Below are positions 36,612 to 44,737 of a stretch of 64,000 nucleotides of DNA, one piece after another. Source of the DNA: Caldilineales bacterium (GTDB lineage: Bacteria > Chloroflexota > Anaerolineae > J102); assembly GCA_019695115.1 (NCBI GenBank), contig JAIBAP010000016.1:1-64000 (forward strand), written 5' to 3'. The position numbers were made by a program, and so were the translations under genes. Below the pieces are notes generated by a model. The model was not told where the DNA came from. It searched no databases and saw only the letters and a list, made by a program, of their open reading frames with translations. How positions within the stretch are numbered: position 1 is the first letter of the stretch; every line of letters begins with the position of its first letter.

Positions 36612-38966
36612 ATGTCATCGCACCCATTCTGCGCCAGATATGCCGCGCCCCGTATGCGCCTGCTGGGTGCGCTTGGCGTAGTCCTGGCCGCGGCTTTTTT
36701 CCTGCGCCCGCTCCGGGCCGCAGCCACCCCTCCCGCCCCTCCCACCAGCCTGTTCTTTCCGATCGCGGGCGCTCGTTTTCACAGGTATCCGCCCAGCGAT
36801 GACATGATCGACGCGGCCCTGGCGCGTGGCGAGATCGACGCCGAGACGGCGCTGGTATACAAAGTTTACGTGGCCTTCAATGACCCGCGCTTGCCGCAGC
36901 CGTATCGCGGGGACGATAGTGATATCCGCGATAGCATGATCGTAGCGGAGGTGAGCGATCGCTTCGATTCGCTGTCGGCGCAGGCGCAGGCGCTGTTGGC
37001 GCCGTTTTTGCTGCCGCCATCGGGGTCAGGGAGCTGGCTGGAGCAACGCCAGGCGGCTGCGCAAGGGCAAGCAGGCGGGCGCGAGCCGGCTGCCATCGCC
37101 TGGAAGCAAGTGCCGGCGATGGGTAACAAGGCGGCCGTATGGTACGAGCTGCGCTATGCGGGCGACGAGGCCGTCGCCAAGGAAGTGGCGCAGGAGCTTA
37201 GCGCCAATGTCTGGCCGGATCTCACCGGGCTGATGGGTCGCGAGCCTCTATCGGATGCCGGTCTGAATGACAATGGCGGCGACGGCAGGTTCGACGTTTA
37301 CCTGGTTCACTTCCCCCCGCCCACGGATCCGAATAAGGGAGCGACGATGGGTCAGGCGCCGGCCTACGACCCCAAGAAGAGCGGGGGGCGCACGGGGTGT
37401 AAGGAAACCCCCAGCTATCTCTTGGTGGACAGCCGCCTGAGCGGCGCCGATCTGAAGGCCACCCTGGCTCACGAATTCATGCACGCCATCCAATGGTCGT
37501 ATCCCGTCAGTGTTGGTTGCATGGCCCCTGGCGAGTACGCCTGGTTTGCCGAAGCGAGCGCGACCTGGGCCGAGCACTATGTATACAGCACGAATCAGAC
37601 CGAGCAAGAATATGCCCGCTTTTTTCTCAACCGCCCCGAACGCTCGTTAGAGGATCCAGGGGGAAGGCTGCGCGTCTACGGCGCCTACCTGTGGCCCTTC
37701 TACCTCACCCAGGGCCAGGCGTGGCCCGATAAGCCGGCGGTGATCCGAAGTATCTGGGAAGCCTTTGCCACCAATACCAGCCTGGCAGCGATCGACAAGA
37801 GCATCCCAGGCGGGTTCAAGCAGCAATGGGCGGGCTTCACCCTGCGCAACTGGAATACCGACCCGGTGACTGATTATCGGGATTGGGACGAGTTGTCGTG
37901 GGGCATTCCCTCCGGCCAGGTGCTCGATCTCAATAGCGCCCTGGTGGGGAAGCGGGCCGTGCGCGAGACGCCGTTGGTCGAGACGATCCCCTATCTGGCG
38001 GCCAAGTACTACCGCATCGATCTCAAGGACCCCGCCATTCACCGTCTTACCTTTTTCAACGGCTTGCACTACAAGCTGTCGGAGGCGACGGTCACGCACA
38101 GTCTTGGCCGGTCTTGGGTGAATGATCAAGTAACGTGGCGAACGCTGCACTGGAGTGAGGCTTCGGAGGACAATCAAAAGTACGTCAACATCTGGGCGAT
38201 CCCCATGGTGGCTGGCGTCTGGCAGGAACCCGAGGACCTGACGAATTTGCCATATCGCACCTTCTGCCGAGACAAGCTGGATGAGAACCTGGATGCGCTG
38301 ATCCTCGTCATCAGCAACAGCGCCTGGGACAAGAAGGATTACACGCCGCAGCCCGACGACAAAGCGCCCACTCTGTTCTACTCCAACATTCCCTGCGATG
38401 GCTGGCAGGGCGACTTCCACGGCGTGGCGCCTCTGAACGAATATCCCTTGCCGGTGTCTGCCGCCGGCGTGAAGCTGACGCCGGATCATCTCTGGGAAGG
38501 TGGTTTGGCTGGCGGGGCTTACCTGATCGGTAATTCGTACACCGCCAGCCAAGGCCAGTTCAACGCCACGGCCAGTTTTGATGTTTACGGCAATTGCCAC
38601 GTCAATATGGATTACCACGCCCCGGTGGTGGGGTCGATGGTGGTCAACGAATTCGCGCTCGACGATGCTTTCGGACGCTACACGGTTTACTTCAAAGACG
38701 AGCATATCAACGGGCCGATGCATTGCGACGACGGCACCACCGGCGTCTTCCCGGACCCGATGCGGGGCGTATGGATCTGGTATTTGTGGGTGGCGGCGGA
38801 GGATCCGCCCGGCCTCAATCGCCCGCCGACTATCCGGGTGCTTGAGCCGATGCACGTGTCAGACGATGGCCAGCAGATGAGGGGCGACAAATCGATCACG
38901 TGGAACGGCACACCAGTGAGAACATACGAGTATCACTGGGGTTTCGCGCCCGACACCGGGCCCTGA
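36612..38966 (+). CDS. Secreted zinc metalloprotease-like protein
   Basis: A 784-residue exported protein. An N-terminal hydrophobic segment (LLGALGVVLAAAFFLRPLRAAA) acts as signal peptide. The metal site is ATLAHEFMHAIQW (HExxH, about residue 287) followed by WFAEASATWAEHYVY, where the downstream glutamate is a likely third ligand of a gluzincin. The region before it (DNGGDGRFDVYLVHFPP) has a calcium-binding look. About 400 residues of beta-rich sequence without a recognised family follow, ending in YEYHWGFAPDTGP. ATG 36612 follows AAAGGAG. A hairpin at 38984 probably ends the transcript. Confidence 0.85.
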   Translation: MSSHPFCARYAAPRMRLLGALGVVLAAAFFLRPLRAAATPPAPPTSLFFPIAGARFHRYPPSDDMIDAALARGEIDAETALVYKVYVAFNDPRLPQPYRGDDSDIRDSMIVAEVSDRFDSLSAQAQALLAPFLLPPSGSGSWLEQRQAAAQGQAGGREPAAIAWKQVPAMGNKAAVWYELRYAGDEAVAKEVAQELSANVWPDLTGLMGREPLSDAGLNDNGGDGRFDVYLVHFPPPTDPNKGATMGQAPAYDPKKSGGRTGCKETPSYLLVDSRLSGADLKATLAHEFMHAIQWSYPVSVGCMAPGEYAWFAEASATWAEHYVYSTNQTEQEYARFFLNRPERSLEDPGGRLRVYGAYLWPFYLTQGQAWPDKPAVIRSIWEAFATNTSLAAIDKSIPGGFKQQWAGFTLRNWNTDPVTDYRDWDELSWGIPSGQVLDLNSALVGKRAVRETPLVETIPYLAAKYYRIDLKDPAIHRLTFFNGLHYKLSEATVTHSLGRSWVNDQVTWRTLHWSEASEDNQKYVNIWAIPMVAGVWQEPEDLTNLPYRTFCRDKLDENLDALILVISNSAWDKKDYTPQPDDKAPTLFYSNIPCDGWQGDFHGVAPLNEYPLPVSAAGVKLTPDHLWEGGLAGGAYLIGNSYTASQGQFNATASFDVYGNCHVNMDYHAPVVGSMVVNEFALDDAFGRYTVYFKDEHINGPMHCDDGTTGVFPDPMRGVWIWYLWVAAEDPPGLNRPPTIRVLEPMHVSDDGQQMRGDKSITWNGTPVRTYEYHWGFAPDTGP

Positions 38967-38983
38967 GCCGTGGCCCTGACCTG

Positions 38984-39029
38984 CCAGGTGCGACGCACGA
39001 CACCTTGCTTCGACGTGCGTCGCACCTGG
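38984..39029. terminator. Perfect 16-bp hairpin between convergent genes
   Basis: CCAGGTGCGACGCACG (38984-38999) pairs exactly with CGTGCGTCGCACCTGG (39014-39029) around a 14-base loop. It stands between the convergent metalloprotease and DUF6069 genes. No T-run follows, so it may be a dispersed palindromic element serving as a two-way terminator. Confidence 0.6.
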
Positions 39030-39083
39030 GTTCGTGAGGCAGGCAAGTGAGGCGTTGAGGGGATGGGAGACGCGGGCATGGAC

Positions 39084-39512
39084 TCAACCGGCCGCGCGGC
39101 GATAGCCGGTTACCAGCATGGGCACGATGACAGCCGCGGCCACAGCATGGAGCAGCGCCGTGGCCGTGCTGGCCAGGAGCGATTTGGCAGGAACGGGGAT
39201 GAGGTAGTCGGGGAGGAAGCTGACCACCAGGACGATGAGGGCGATGCGGAGGAAGCTCTGGTCGGCCTGGGGCCGGCGGGCGGCCAGCCAGGCGAATAGG
39301 GCCGTGGCCAGTGCGGTTGGGAGCAGGGTGAAGATGGCCGAGCGAGCCAGGCTGTCAAGTGGTTTGAAGGCGCTCAGATCGGGCCAGATGGCCAGGATCA
39401 CAGACTGGACGACGAGGACGGCGACGATGGCGGCGACGGCGGCCGTAGCGCCGAGTCGGAGCCACTGGCCGCGGGCGAGGGGACGGATGGGTTCCAGAGT
39501 TTTGGCTGTCAT
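39084..39512 (-). CDS. DUF6069-like four-helix membrane protein
   Basis: A 142-residue protein with four transmembrane segments (about residues 20-42, 57-80, 90-108, 115-137) and the DUF6069-like pattern FTLLPTALATALFAWLA. The function of the family is unknown. It is followed upstream (on the minus strand) by a GTGAAACGTGAGGAGTG minisatellite at 39535-39615 and the cupin gene. Confidence 0.7.
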   Translation of the reverse strand: MTAKTLEPIRPLARGQWLRLGATAAVAAIVAVLVVQSVILAIWPDLSAFKPLDSLARSAIFTLLPTALATALFAWLAARRPQADQSFLRIALIVLVVSFLPDYLIPVPAKSLLASTATALLHAVAAAVIVPMLVTGYRRAAG

Positions 39513-39534
39513 CGAAGGGTTTTCCGGGAGTGAG

Positions 39535-39615
39535 AGGTGTTCCGTGTTCCGTGGAGCGTGGAGCGTGAAACGTGAGGAGTGAAACGTGAGGAGTGGGGAG
39601 TGGGGAGTGGGGTGG
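39535..39615. repeat. GTGTTCCGTG / GTGAAACGTGAGGAGTG minisatellite
   Basis: Short units related to the 18518-18775 tract (GTGAGRC and ACGGAACACGG families), here in the spacer between DUF6069 and cupin genes. Confidence 0.8.
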
Positions 39616-39623
39616 GGGGGGCG

Positions 39624-39947
39624 TCAGCCGGATTTGGCGGCCAGGAAGACGAGCGGGGTTTCGGCGCGGATGCCACGGCTGGCCCCGGCCAGGGCGATGA
39701 CGGTGCTGCCAGCGGCCACGGCGATGTCGCGGCCATCGACGGTCATCACGCCGGAGCCGGAGAGGAAGTGGTAGATGGAAAGGGCTTCGGGGTGGGGTGG
39801 GATGCGCTGGCCGGGGGTCAGGCCGGCGACAAGGGCTTTGAAGTGCTCGCTATCGAGCAGGAATTGAGGCTGGGGGCCGGCGTCATTGAAGCGAGCCAGG
39901 GCGGCGGTGTCGGGGAAGTGGGTTGGTGGGAGGGCGGTGGGGGTCAT
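39624..39947 (-). CDS. Cupin-domain protein
   Basis: A 107-residue single-domain cupin: FLLDSEHFKALVAGLTPGQRIPPHPEALSIYHFLSGSGVMTVDGRDIAVAAGSTVIALAGASRGIRAE. The usual two-histidine metal motif is only partly kept (PPHPEALSIYHFL), so metal binding is possible. It lies 9 bases after the stop of the membrane protein upstream on the same strand (39957), suggesting one operon. Confidence 0.85.
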   Translation of the reverse strand: MTPTALPPTHFPDTAALARFNDAGPQPQFLLDSEHFKALVAGLTPGQRIPPHPEALSIYHFLSGSGVMTVDGRDIAVAAGSTVIALAGASRGIRAETPLVFLAAKSG

Positions 39948-39956
39948 GGGCGGAGG

Positions 39957-41210
39957 TCAGGGATGAGAGATTGGAGATTGGAGACTGGAGATTGGTGAGG
40001 GGCGGAGGGCTTGAAAGAGACGCCAGAGGTAGGGGAGCATGGCCGCGAAGACGAAAAGGTAGGCGATGGCGACAACCGGGCGCGCCTGTTGCCATTGCAG
40101 GACGATGCTGGCCAGCCAGATGGCGGCGACGGCCAGGTTGAGCGTCACCAGCGTGAACCAGCTGCCCTCGCTGCGGGTCAGGGCTTGCTGCCAACGGCCG
40201 CTGCCAAAGCGCAGGGCGGCCGCCGGCAGAAAGGCAAGGGCGATCTGCATCACCCAGCCGTAGATCAGGCCCTGGGTGACGCCAAGCTCCAGGCGGGTGA
40301 GGGGGACGTTGTCGGGGCCAAGCAGGACGAAGAAGATGGTGGCAATGGCGGGGGCGGCGATCCAGATGTAGCTGAGCAGGAGGTGGGCGCCGTTGACGAT
40401 GCGCACCGGGGTGGGGCGATGGGTGGTGAGGAAGAAGTTAGCCAGCATCAGGGCCAGGCCGCCGATGTAGATCAGCAGGCTGCCGCCGATGACGGGCAGG
40501 ACGCCGATGTAGGGGCCGAACCATAGCCCTACCCCGCCGACCGCCATCAGCCAGAAGCTGGGAGCGACCCATTTTGGCCGGGCCAGGGTGCGGCCGAACA
40601 AGGCCGGCAGGACATCCAGCGCCACGCCCGCCACCAGAATGCCCGTGAAGCCGAAGATGTTGGCGTGGATGTGCGATTCCTTGACGGCCTGATAACCCCG
40701 CGGCGACCACCAGCCGTCGATCATGATCATGGCCATGAGGACGCCCAGAAGCAGGTAGAAGGGCGCGGCCAGGTAGAAGCGGGCGACGATGGGGCGCTGG
40801 CCCGGCGCTCGCCGCCAAACCCCGACCAGGAGGGCGATTTCGGCTAAAGTTGCAAGCAAGAGAAGCGTGGCCCCGCTCGACCGCTGCCATTGCACGCCGG
40901 TGATCTGGCCCACCGCCAGCAGCAGCAGGCCGGTGTTGAGCAGGCCGAAGGCCGTCCAGAGCCAGCGCGAGGATGGCGGCGTCGTCTCCAGGCGCCGGGC
41001 CAGCAGCAGCGGCAGGGCGCCGAAAGCCGCCTGCACCAGCACGCCGATCGTGATCACGTGCAGCCGGAACCAGTAGAGGTTGTTCAGTTCGGGCAGCAGG
41101 CCAAACTGGGCCAGTGCAAAATCGATCAGGCTGAGCAGGGCAACGATGCCGTAGGCCAGCGCCATGACAAAGTGAACGCGGGCGACGGCGGCAGGGCGGG
41201 GTTGGGGCAT
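39957..41210 (-). CDS. Heme-copper-oxidase-like multi-pass membrane protein
   Basis: A 417-residue protein with about 12 transmembrane helices. Histidines sit in helix positions reminiscent of heme ligands of cytochrome oxidase subunit I or NnrS-like proteins: YWFRLHVITIGVLVQ, ESHIHANIFGFTGILVAGVALDVLPALFGR, and NGAHLLLSYIWIAAPAIA. The shape of a 400-residue subunit-I-like protein without partner subunits resembles proteins near nitrogen-oxide or oxygen metabolism genes, but the assignment is tentative. The start is ATG 41210 (alternative 41243). The C-terminal residues SPISSLQSPISHP come from a CCAATCTCCA-type minisatellite. Confidence 0.65.
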   Translation of the reverse strand: MPQPRPAAVARVHFVMALAYGIVALLSLIDFALAQFGLLPELNNLYWFRLHVITIGVLVQAAFGALPLLLARRLETTPPSSRWLWTAFGLLNTGLLLLAVGQITGVQWQRSSGATLLLLATLAEIALLVGVWRRAPGQRPIVARFYLAAPFYLLLGVLMAMIMIDGWWSPRGYQAVKESHIHANIFGFTGILVAGVALDVLPALFGRTLARPKWVAPSFWLMAVGGVGLWFGPYIGVLPVIGGSLLIYIGGLALMLANFFLTTHRPTPVRIVNGAHLLLSYIWIAAPAIATIFFVLLGPDNVPLTRLELGVTQGLIYGWVMQIALAFLPAAALRFGSGRWQQALTRSEGSWFTLVTLNLAVAAIWLASIVLQWQQARPVVAIAYLFVFAAMLPYLWRLFQALRPSPISSLQSPISHP

Positions 41211-41547
41211 GGGGACTCCGAGGGGGCGGGTGGCAGGTCGCAAGTCGCAGAGCTTGTCCCTTCGCTCCGTTCAGGGCAGGCTCTGAGTGAAACGAAGGAT
41301 GGCGGATTGACCGTTGACCGTTGACTGTTGATTGTTGACTGTTCTCTCCGTTATCTCACGTTGCATCCTACACCGCCCATCCTATCACCCCCGCCCCCCT
41401 CTGTCTTCGACTTTTGTCGGATCACCCCCCCCAATCTCCAACCTCCAAACCCCAATCTCCAATAACCAATCCCCAATCCCTAATAACCAATCCCCAATAA
41501 CCAATCCCCAATAACCAATCCCCAATAACCAATCCCTAATCTCCCCC
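41211..41547. other. Gene-free spacer filled with minisatellites
   Basis: 337 bases between the heme-copper-like gene and the Crp gene. About 41306-41342 holds GTTGACCGTTGACTGTTG-type units; about 41428-41545 holds CCAATCTCCA / CCAATAACCAATCCC units of the same family as 16259, 17460, 39965 and 52515. No promoter stands out. Confidence 0.8.
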
Positions 41548-42237
41548 TCACCCCCCGACCATCGCCCTCGCCTCAAGCCCTGCCCGGTCGAGAATGCGGA
41601 TGTGCTGGCGCTCCACCTCGATCAGCCCGGCTTCACCCAGGCCGCGCATGGCCCGGCTGAGCACATCGGGGACGGTGCCCAGGCGGGCGGCCAGCTCGGT
41701 TTGCGTGGCCCAGCGCTGCCGCACCACCACGTCGCCGGCGCTTTGCTCCAGCAGCAACCGCGCCAGCCGCGCTTCCACCGTCCGTAACGACAGATCGGCC
41801 ACCAGCCCCACCAGTTCGATCACCCGGTCGGCCATCCGCTCCAGCACCTGTACGGCTACGGCGGGGTGCGTCTCCAGCAGGCGGCGGATGACGGCGCGCT
41901 CGATCAGCCAGAGTCCGGTGGGTTCGAGGACGATGGCCGTGGCGGGGTTGGGGCGGTTGCCGAAGACGCCGATCTCGTTGAAGGTTTCGCCCGGCCCCAA
42001 GAAGCGCAGCACCTGCTCGCGGCCTTCGGGCGACATCTTGACGACTTTGATCCAGCCGCTGTGCACCTGGTACAGCCCTGCTGCGGCCTCGCCTTCGAGG
42101 AAGAGGATGGCGCCGGCCGGGTACGACCGCCACAGCGCCGTCTTCGCCAGCGATCTCAGCACCTCGGCGTCTAGCCCGCGCAGGAAGGGGATGGCGGCAA
42201 GTCTTTGGGGGAGGGCGGAGGGTTCGGGTTTTTGCAT
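41548..42237 (-). CDS. Crp/Fnr-family transcriptional regulator
   Basis: A 229-residue regulator: cyclic-nucleotide-binding-type beta-barrel ([52 protein letters not shown], then FNEIGVFG), dimerisation helix and winged helix-turn-helix ([38 protein letters not shown]). No N-terminal cysteine cluster is seen, so it is not an FNR-type iron-sulfur sensor; a heme or nucleotide ligand is possible. It lies upstream of, and in the same direction as, the heme-copper-like and cupin genes, which are its likely targets. Confidence 0.9.
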   Translation of the reverse strand: MQKPEPSALPQRLAAIPFLRGLDAEVLRSLAKTALWRSYPAGAILFLEGEAAAGLYQVHSGWIKVVKMSPEGREQVLRFLGPGETFNEIGVFGNRPNPATAIVLEPTGLWLIERAVIRRLLETHPAVAVQVLERMADRVIELVGLVADLSLRTVEARLARLLLEQSAGDVVVRQRWATQTELAARLGTVPDVLSRAMRGLGEAGLIEVERQHIRILDRAGLEARAMVGG

Positions 42238-42309
42238 CGTCGGGTCGAGGAGTGGCGTGGTTATGCGCCACAACGATACCCTTTCCTGGGTCTGACGTAC
42301 CGTACAGCC

Positions 42310-42675
42310 TTATCGGATTGGTAATTCACGTGTGCGGAACCGGCGCTCACCGATACTTATTATCACGCCACTGGCGAGGGCGTCTGCGAAATTCTGCACC
42401 AGCAGGTTCAGATAATGATTGACCGTCGCAGGACGCATGTCAGACAGCCGGAAAATGACGACGCTTGGCATGTTAGCGCCACTCGCGGCCAGCAAATCGC
42501 CGAAATCAAGATCGTGTGTCAGCACGATGCTTTTCTCGTTGCGCGCCTTCTCGAGAATCTCGGCATCTGACAGGCGATCTAGCCCCAGTTCATGAATGTG
42601 CTCGGCGTCATGACCAAGGGCGCGCAAGAATCTGACCGATAGCGGCGAAATACCCATATCGGCCAGGAAATTCAC
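42310..42675 (-). CDS. DUF5615 PIN-like protein (putative toxin)
   Basis: A 121-residue PIN-like protein: MNFLADMGISPLSVRFLRALGHDAEHIHELG at the start, with an early Asp, then SIVLTHDLDFGDLLA, which carries the paired aspartates of the Mut7-C/DUF5615 family. Usually found downstream of a DUF433 protein as a TA-like pair; RNase activity is assumed from the fold. Start overlaps the DUF433 stop (ATGA). Confidence 0.85.
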   Translation of the reverse strand: MNFLADMGISPLSVRFLRALGHDAEHIHELGLDRLSDAEILEKARNEKSIVLTHDLDFGDLLAASGANMPSVVIFRLSDMRPATVNHYLNLLVQNFADALASGVIISIGERRFRTRELPIR

Positions 42676-42905
42676 GCTGCTAACTCCAGGGTATGGACGC
42701 TCTCCTCGGCCAACAAGGAAGCATATCGCAAAGCCTGATGGATGTCTTCGCTATCGAGGTAGGGATAGGCAGCGATGATTTCGTCGGTCGTCATGCCATT
42801 GGCAACCAGGTTCAGGATGAGCGATACGGTTATCCGCATCCCGCGGATACACGCTCTGCCGCCCATGATGCGATAATCGAAGGTAATGCGGTCAAGTTTG
42901 AACAT
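42672..42905 (-). CDS. DUF433-domain protein (putative antitoxin)
   Basis: A 77-residue protein with the DUF433 pattern ITFDYRIMGGRACIRGMRITVSLILNLVANGMTTDEIIAAYPYLDSEDIHQALRYAS, a winged-helix-like DNA-binding fold. It is the upstream partner of the DUF5615 gene and should neutralise it and repress the operon. Confidence 0.88.
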   Translation of the reverse strand: MFKLDRITFDYRIMGGRACIRGMRITVSLILNLVANGMTTDEIIAAYPYLDSEDIHQALRYASLLAEESVHTLELAA

Positions 42906-42987
42906 GGTAGTCTCTCGGAAGGCCGACGGTAATGATTCGGCAAGTATAGCACTGTTTTCGTCCGGGCGAGATGAAGCGGGTCAATGC

Positions 42988-43187
42988 TCATTTCCACCAG
43001 GCGATCTCTTCTTCCGTCCGCCCACACAGCCGGTAGACGATCTGGACCGATCAGGCGGTCGGTGGCGGCCACTCGCCGCCAGATCATCATCCCGATCAGG
43101 ATGATGATCGAGGCGTGTTTCCAGGTAATGTTGCGAAAAGAGCGATTTGCCAGGGGCACTGACAGGTTTCGGCAGGTTTTCGCTCAT
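42988..43187 (-). pseudogene. Deletion remnant of an Eco57I-type restriction-modification enzyme
   Basis: On the minus strand MSENLPKPVSAPGKSLFSQHYLETRL (43187 to about 43110) matches the start of Eco57I-like class I DNA methyltransferase/restriction proteins. After a short junction the sequence gives VAATDRLI and, after a frameshift, VQIVYRLCGRTEEEIAWW then stop (42988), which matches the conserved C-terminal end ATDRxID..VYxLYGLTEEEI of the same family. The roughly 1,000 residues between are missing. The 475-base stretch 42906-43380 contains nothing else recognisable. Confidence 0.65.
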
Positions 43188-43380
43188 GCCGGGCATTTTA
43201 CATCGGGGGAGCGACGGACGAAAGCGCAGGCGCGACGCGGGGAGGCGCGATGCATTTTGGAGCAGAGAAACTGGCTCGCCAATCGCGGGCATTTGCAGTC
43301 ATGATCAGGCTGGCGGGAGGCGCTAATGATTTCGTGACAATTCCGTGCAATCCGTGTAAGCTGTGGGCCAGGAATAACCC

Positions 43381-44376
43381 ATGTCCCACGATCTCATTGC
43401 ACCTTCCTCGAAGTCATCCACCTGGACAAGCTGGGGGATCAGCCTGCTGAACGGCCTGGTGGGGGACTATCTGGCCGGGCGCCAGAATGGATTGGCCATC
43501 GATATGGCCTTCTATGAGCAGAATCGCCCGCTGGCGCTGGCGCCGACAGCACTCCGCCAGGCCCATCCCCACGCCGGCCCCAAGATCGCTATCCTGGTGC
43601 ACGGTCTTGGCTGCAACGAAGGCGTCTGGACCTTTCGCGACCCGGCGCAGCCAGAGACCTTCACTTCCTTTGGCGTGCGCTTGCAGGCCGATCTCGGCTT
43701 CACTCCCTTCTCCTTGCGCTACAATACCGGTCTGCCGGTGGCGGAGAATGGCAGGCGGCTGGCGGGACTGGTGGCTCAGTTGGTCGCTTGCTATCCCCAG
43801 TCCATCGAGGAGATCGTGCTCATCGGCCACAGCATGGGCGGGCTGGTGTTGCGCAGCGCCTGCTTCTACGCCGCCCAACACGGTTCATCCTGGGTGCAGC
43901 AGGTGACGCACGCCTTCTACCTGGGTTCGCCGCACGATGGCGCCTACCTGGAGAAGGCAGGTCACGCGGCGACGAGGGTGCTCCAGGCCATACCCCATCC
44001 CATCCCCCGGCTGGTCGGCGATGTCTTCGACCTGCGCAGCCAGGGGATCAAAGATTTGCGCGAGGGTACGTTGGTGGCATCTGGAGATGGGGAAGCGCCG
44101 CCGGCGGCGGATGGCGAGGACATCCCCTGGCTGCCCCATGTTCAGCACCATTTGATCAACGGCGTCCTTGTGGCCGGCGGGCAGCATCCGCTTGGCGCCC
44201 TGTTGGGCGATGGCCTGGTCCCGCCGCCAAGAGACCTCCGGCAGGAGCGAGATGATCGAGACGCGCCACAGCGCCCAGGCCGCCGGCTGCATCTCATCCC
44301 CAATGTCCACCATCTGCAACTGGTCCGTGATCCCGCTGTCTACCAGCGCATCTGGCAGGCGTGCAGCGCCGCCTGA
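43381..44376 (+). CDS. Alpha/beta-hydrolase (lipase/esterase-like)
   Basis: A 331-residue alpha/beta-hydrolase: AILVHGLGCNEGVWTF (oxyanion strand), nucleophile elbow VLIGHSMGGLVLRSA (serine), FYLGSPHDGAYL after it and HHLINGVLVAGGQHPLG...LIPNVHHLQLV, where the last histidine could complete the triad. No signal peptide, so probably cytoplasmic, acting on lipid or ester storage. A small helical protein gene follows 13 bases later. Confidence 0.85.
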   Translation: MSHDLIAPSSKSSTWTSWGISLLNGLVGDYLAGRQNGLAIDMAFYEQNRPLALAPTALRQAHPHAGPKIAILVHGLGCNEGVWTFRDPAQPETFTSFGVRLQADLGFTPFSLRYNTGLPVAENGRRLAGLVAQLVACYPQSIEEIVLIGHSMGGLVLRSACFYAAQHGSSWVQQVTHAFYLGSPHDGAYLEKAGHAATRVLQAIPHPIPRLVGDVFDLRSQGIKDLREGTLVASGDGEAPPAADGEDIPWLPHVQHHLINGVLVAGGQHPLGALLGDGLVPPPRDLRQERDDRDAPQRPGRRLHLIPNVHHLQLVRDPAVYQRIWQACSAA

Positions 44377-44389
44377 ACGAGGCTATGCC

Positions 44390-44674
44390 ATGTCGCCGCT
44401 AACGGCCACTCAGGTCAAAGGCTTGATCGAATTGACGCAGGATGCCGTCGATGCCGTCACGGCTGCCGTCGCCGAGACCCATCTCGCGCTCGCCCATCAG
44501 CCCTACGCCGTGCTGGCGCAGATACCGTTGGTGGCTGTGCCAGCCATCGCCATCGAGGCCGTCCAGCAGACGGTGACGGCGACGGTCTACGCCAGCATCC
44601 GTGCGGTCAATTGCATCGCCGGCGCCACCGCCAGACAGATCGCGGCGCGGCTGGCGGACGAGGGCGACTCTTGA
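44390..44674 (+). CDS. Small helical protein linked to the lipase
   Basis: A 94-residue alanine-rich protein, predicted mostly helical (VKGLIELTQDAVDAVTAAVAETHLALAHQ; AIEAVQQTVTATVYASIRAVNCI), of phasin-like character. ATG 44390 follows ACGAGGC at a workable distance. It may bind granules or membranes with the lipase; no family is recognised. Confidence 0.6.
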   Translation: MSPLTATQVKGLIELTQDAVDAVTAAVAETHLALAHQPYAVLAQIPLVAVPAIAIEAVQQTVTATVYASIRAVNCIAGATARQIAARLADEGDS

Positions 44675-44737
44675 TCGCCGGGGGGCGGTGCGCAGCCCCC
44701 CGGCCTCCTCTCGGCAAGGACAAGTGCGGGCGGATCC

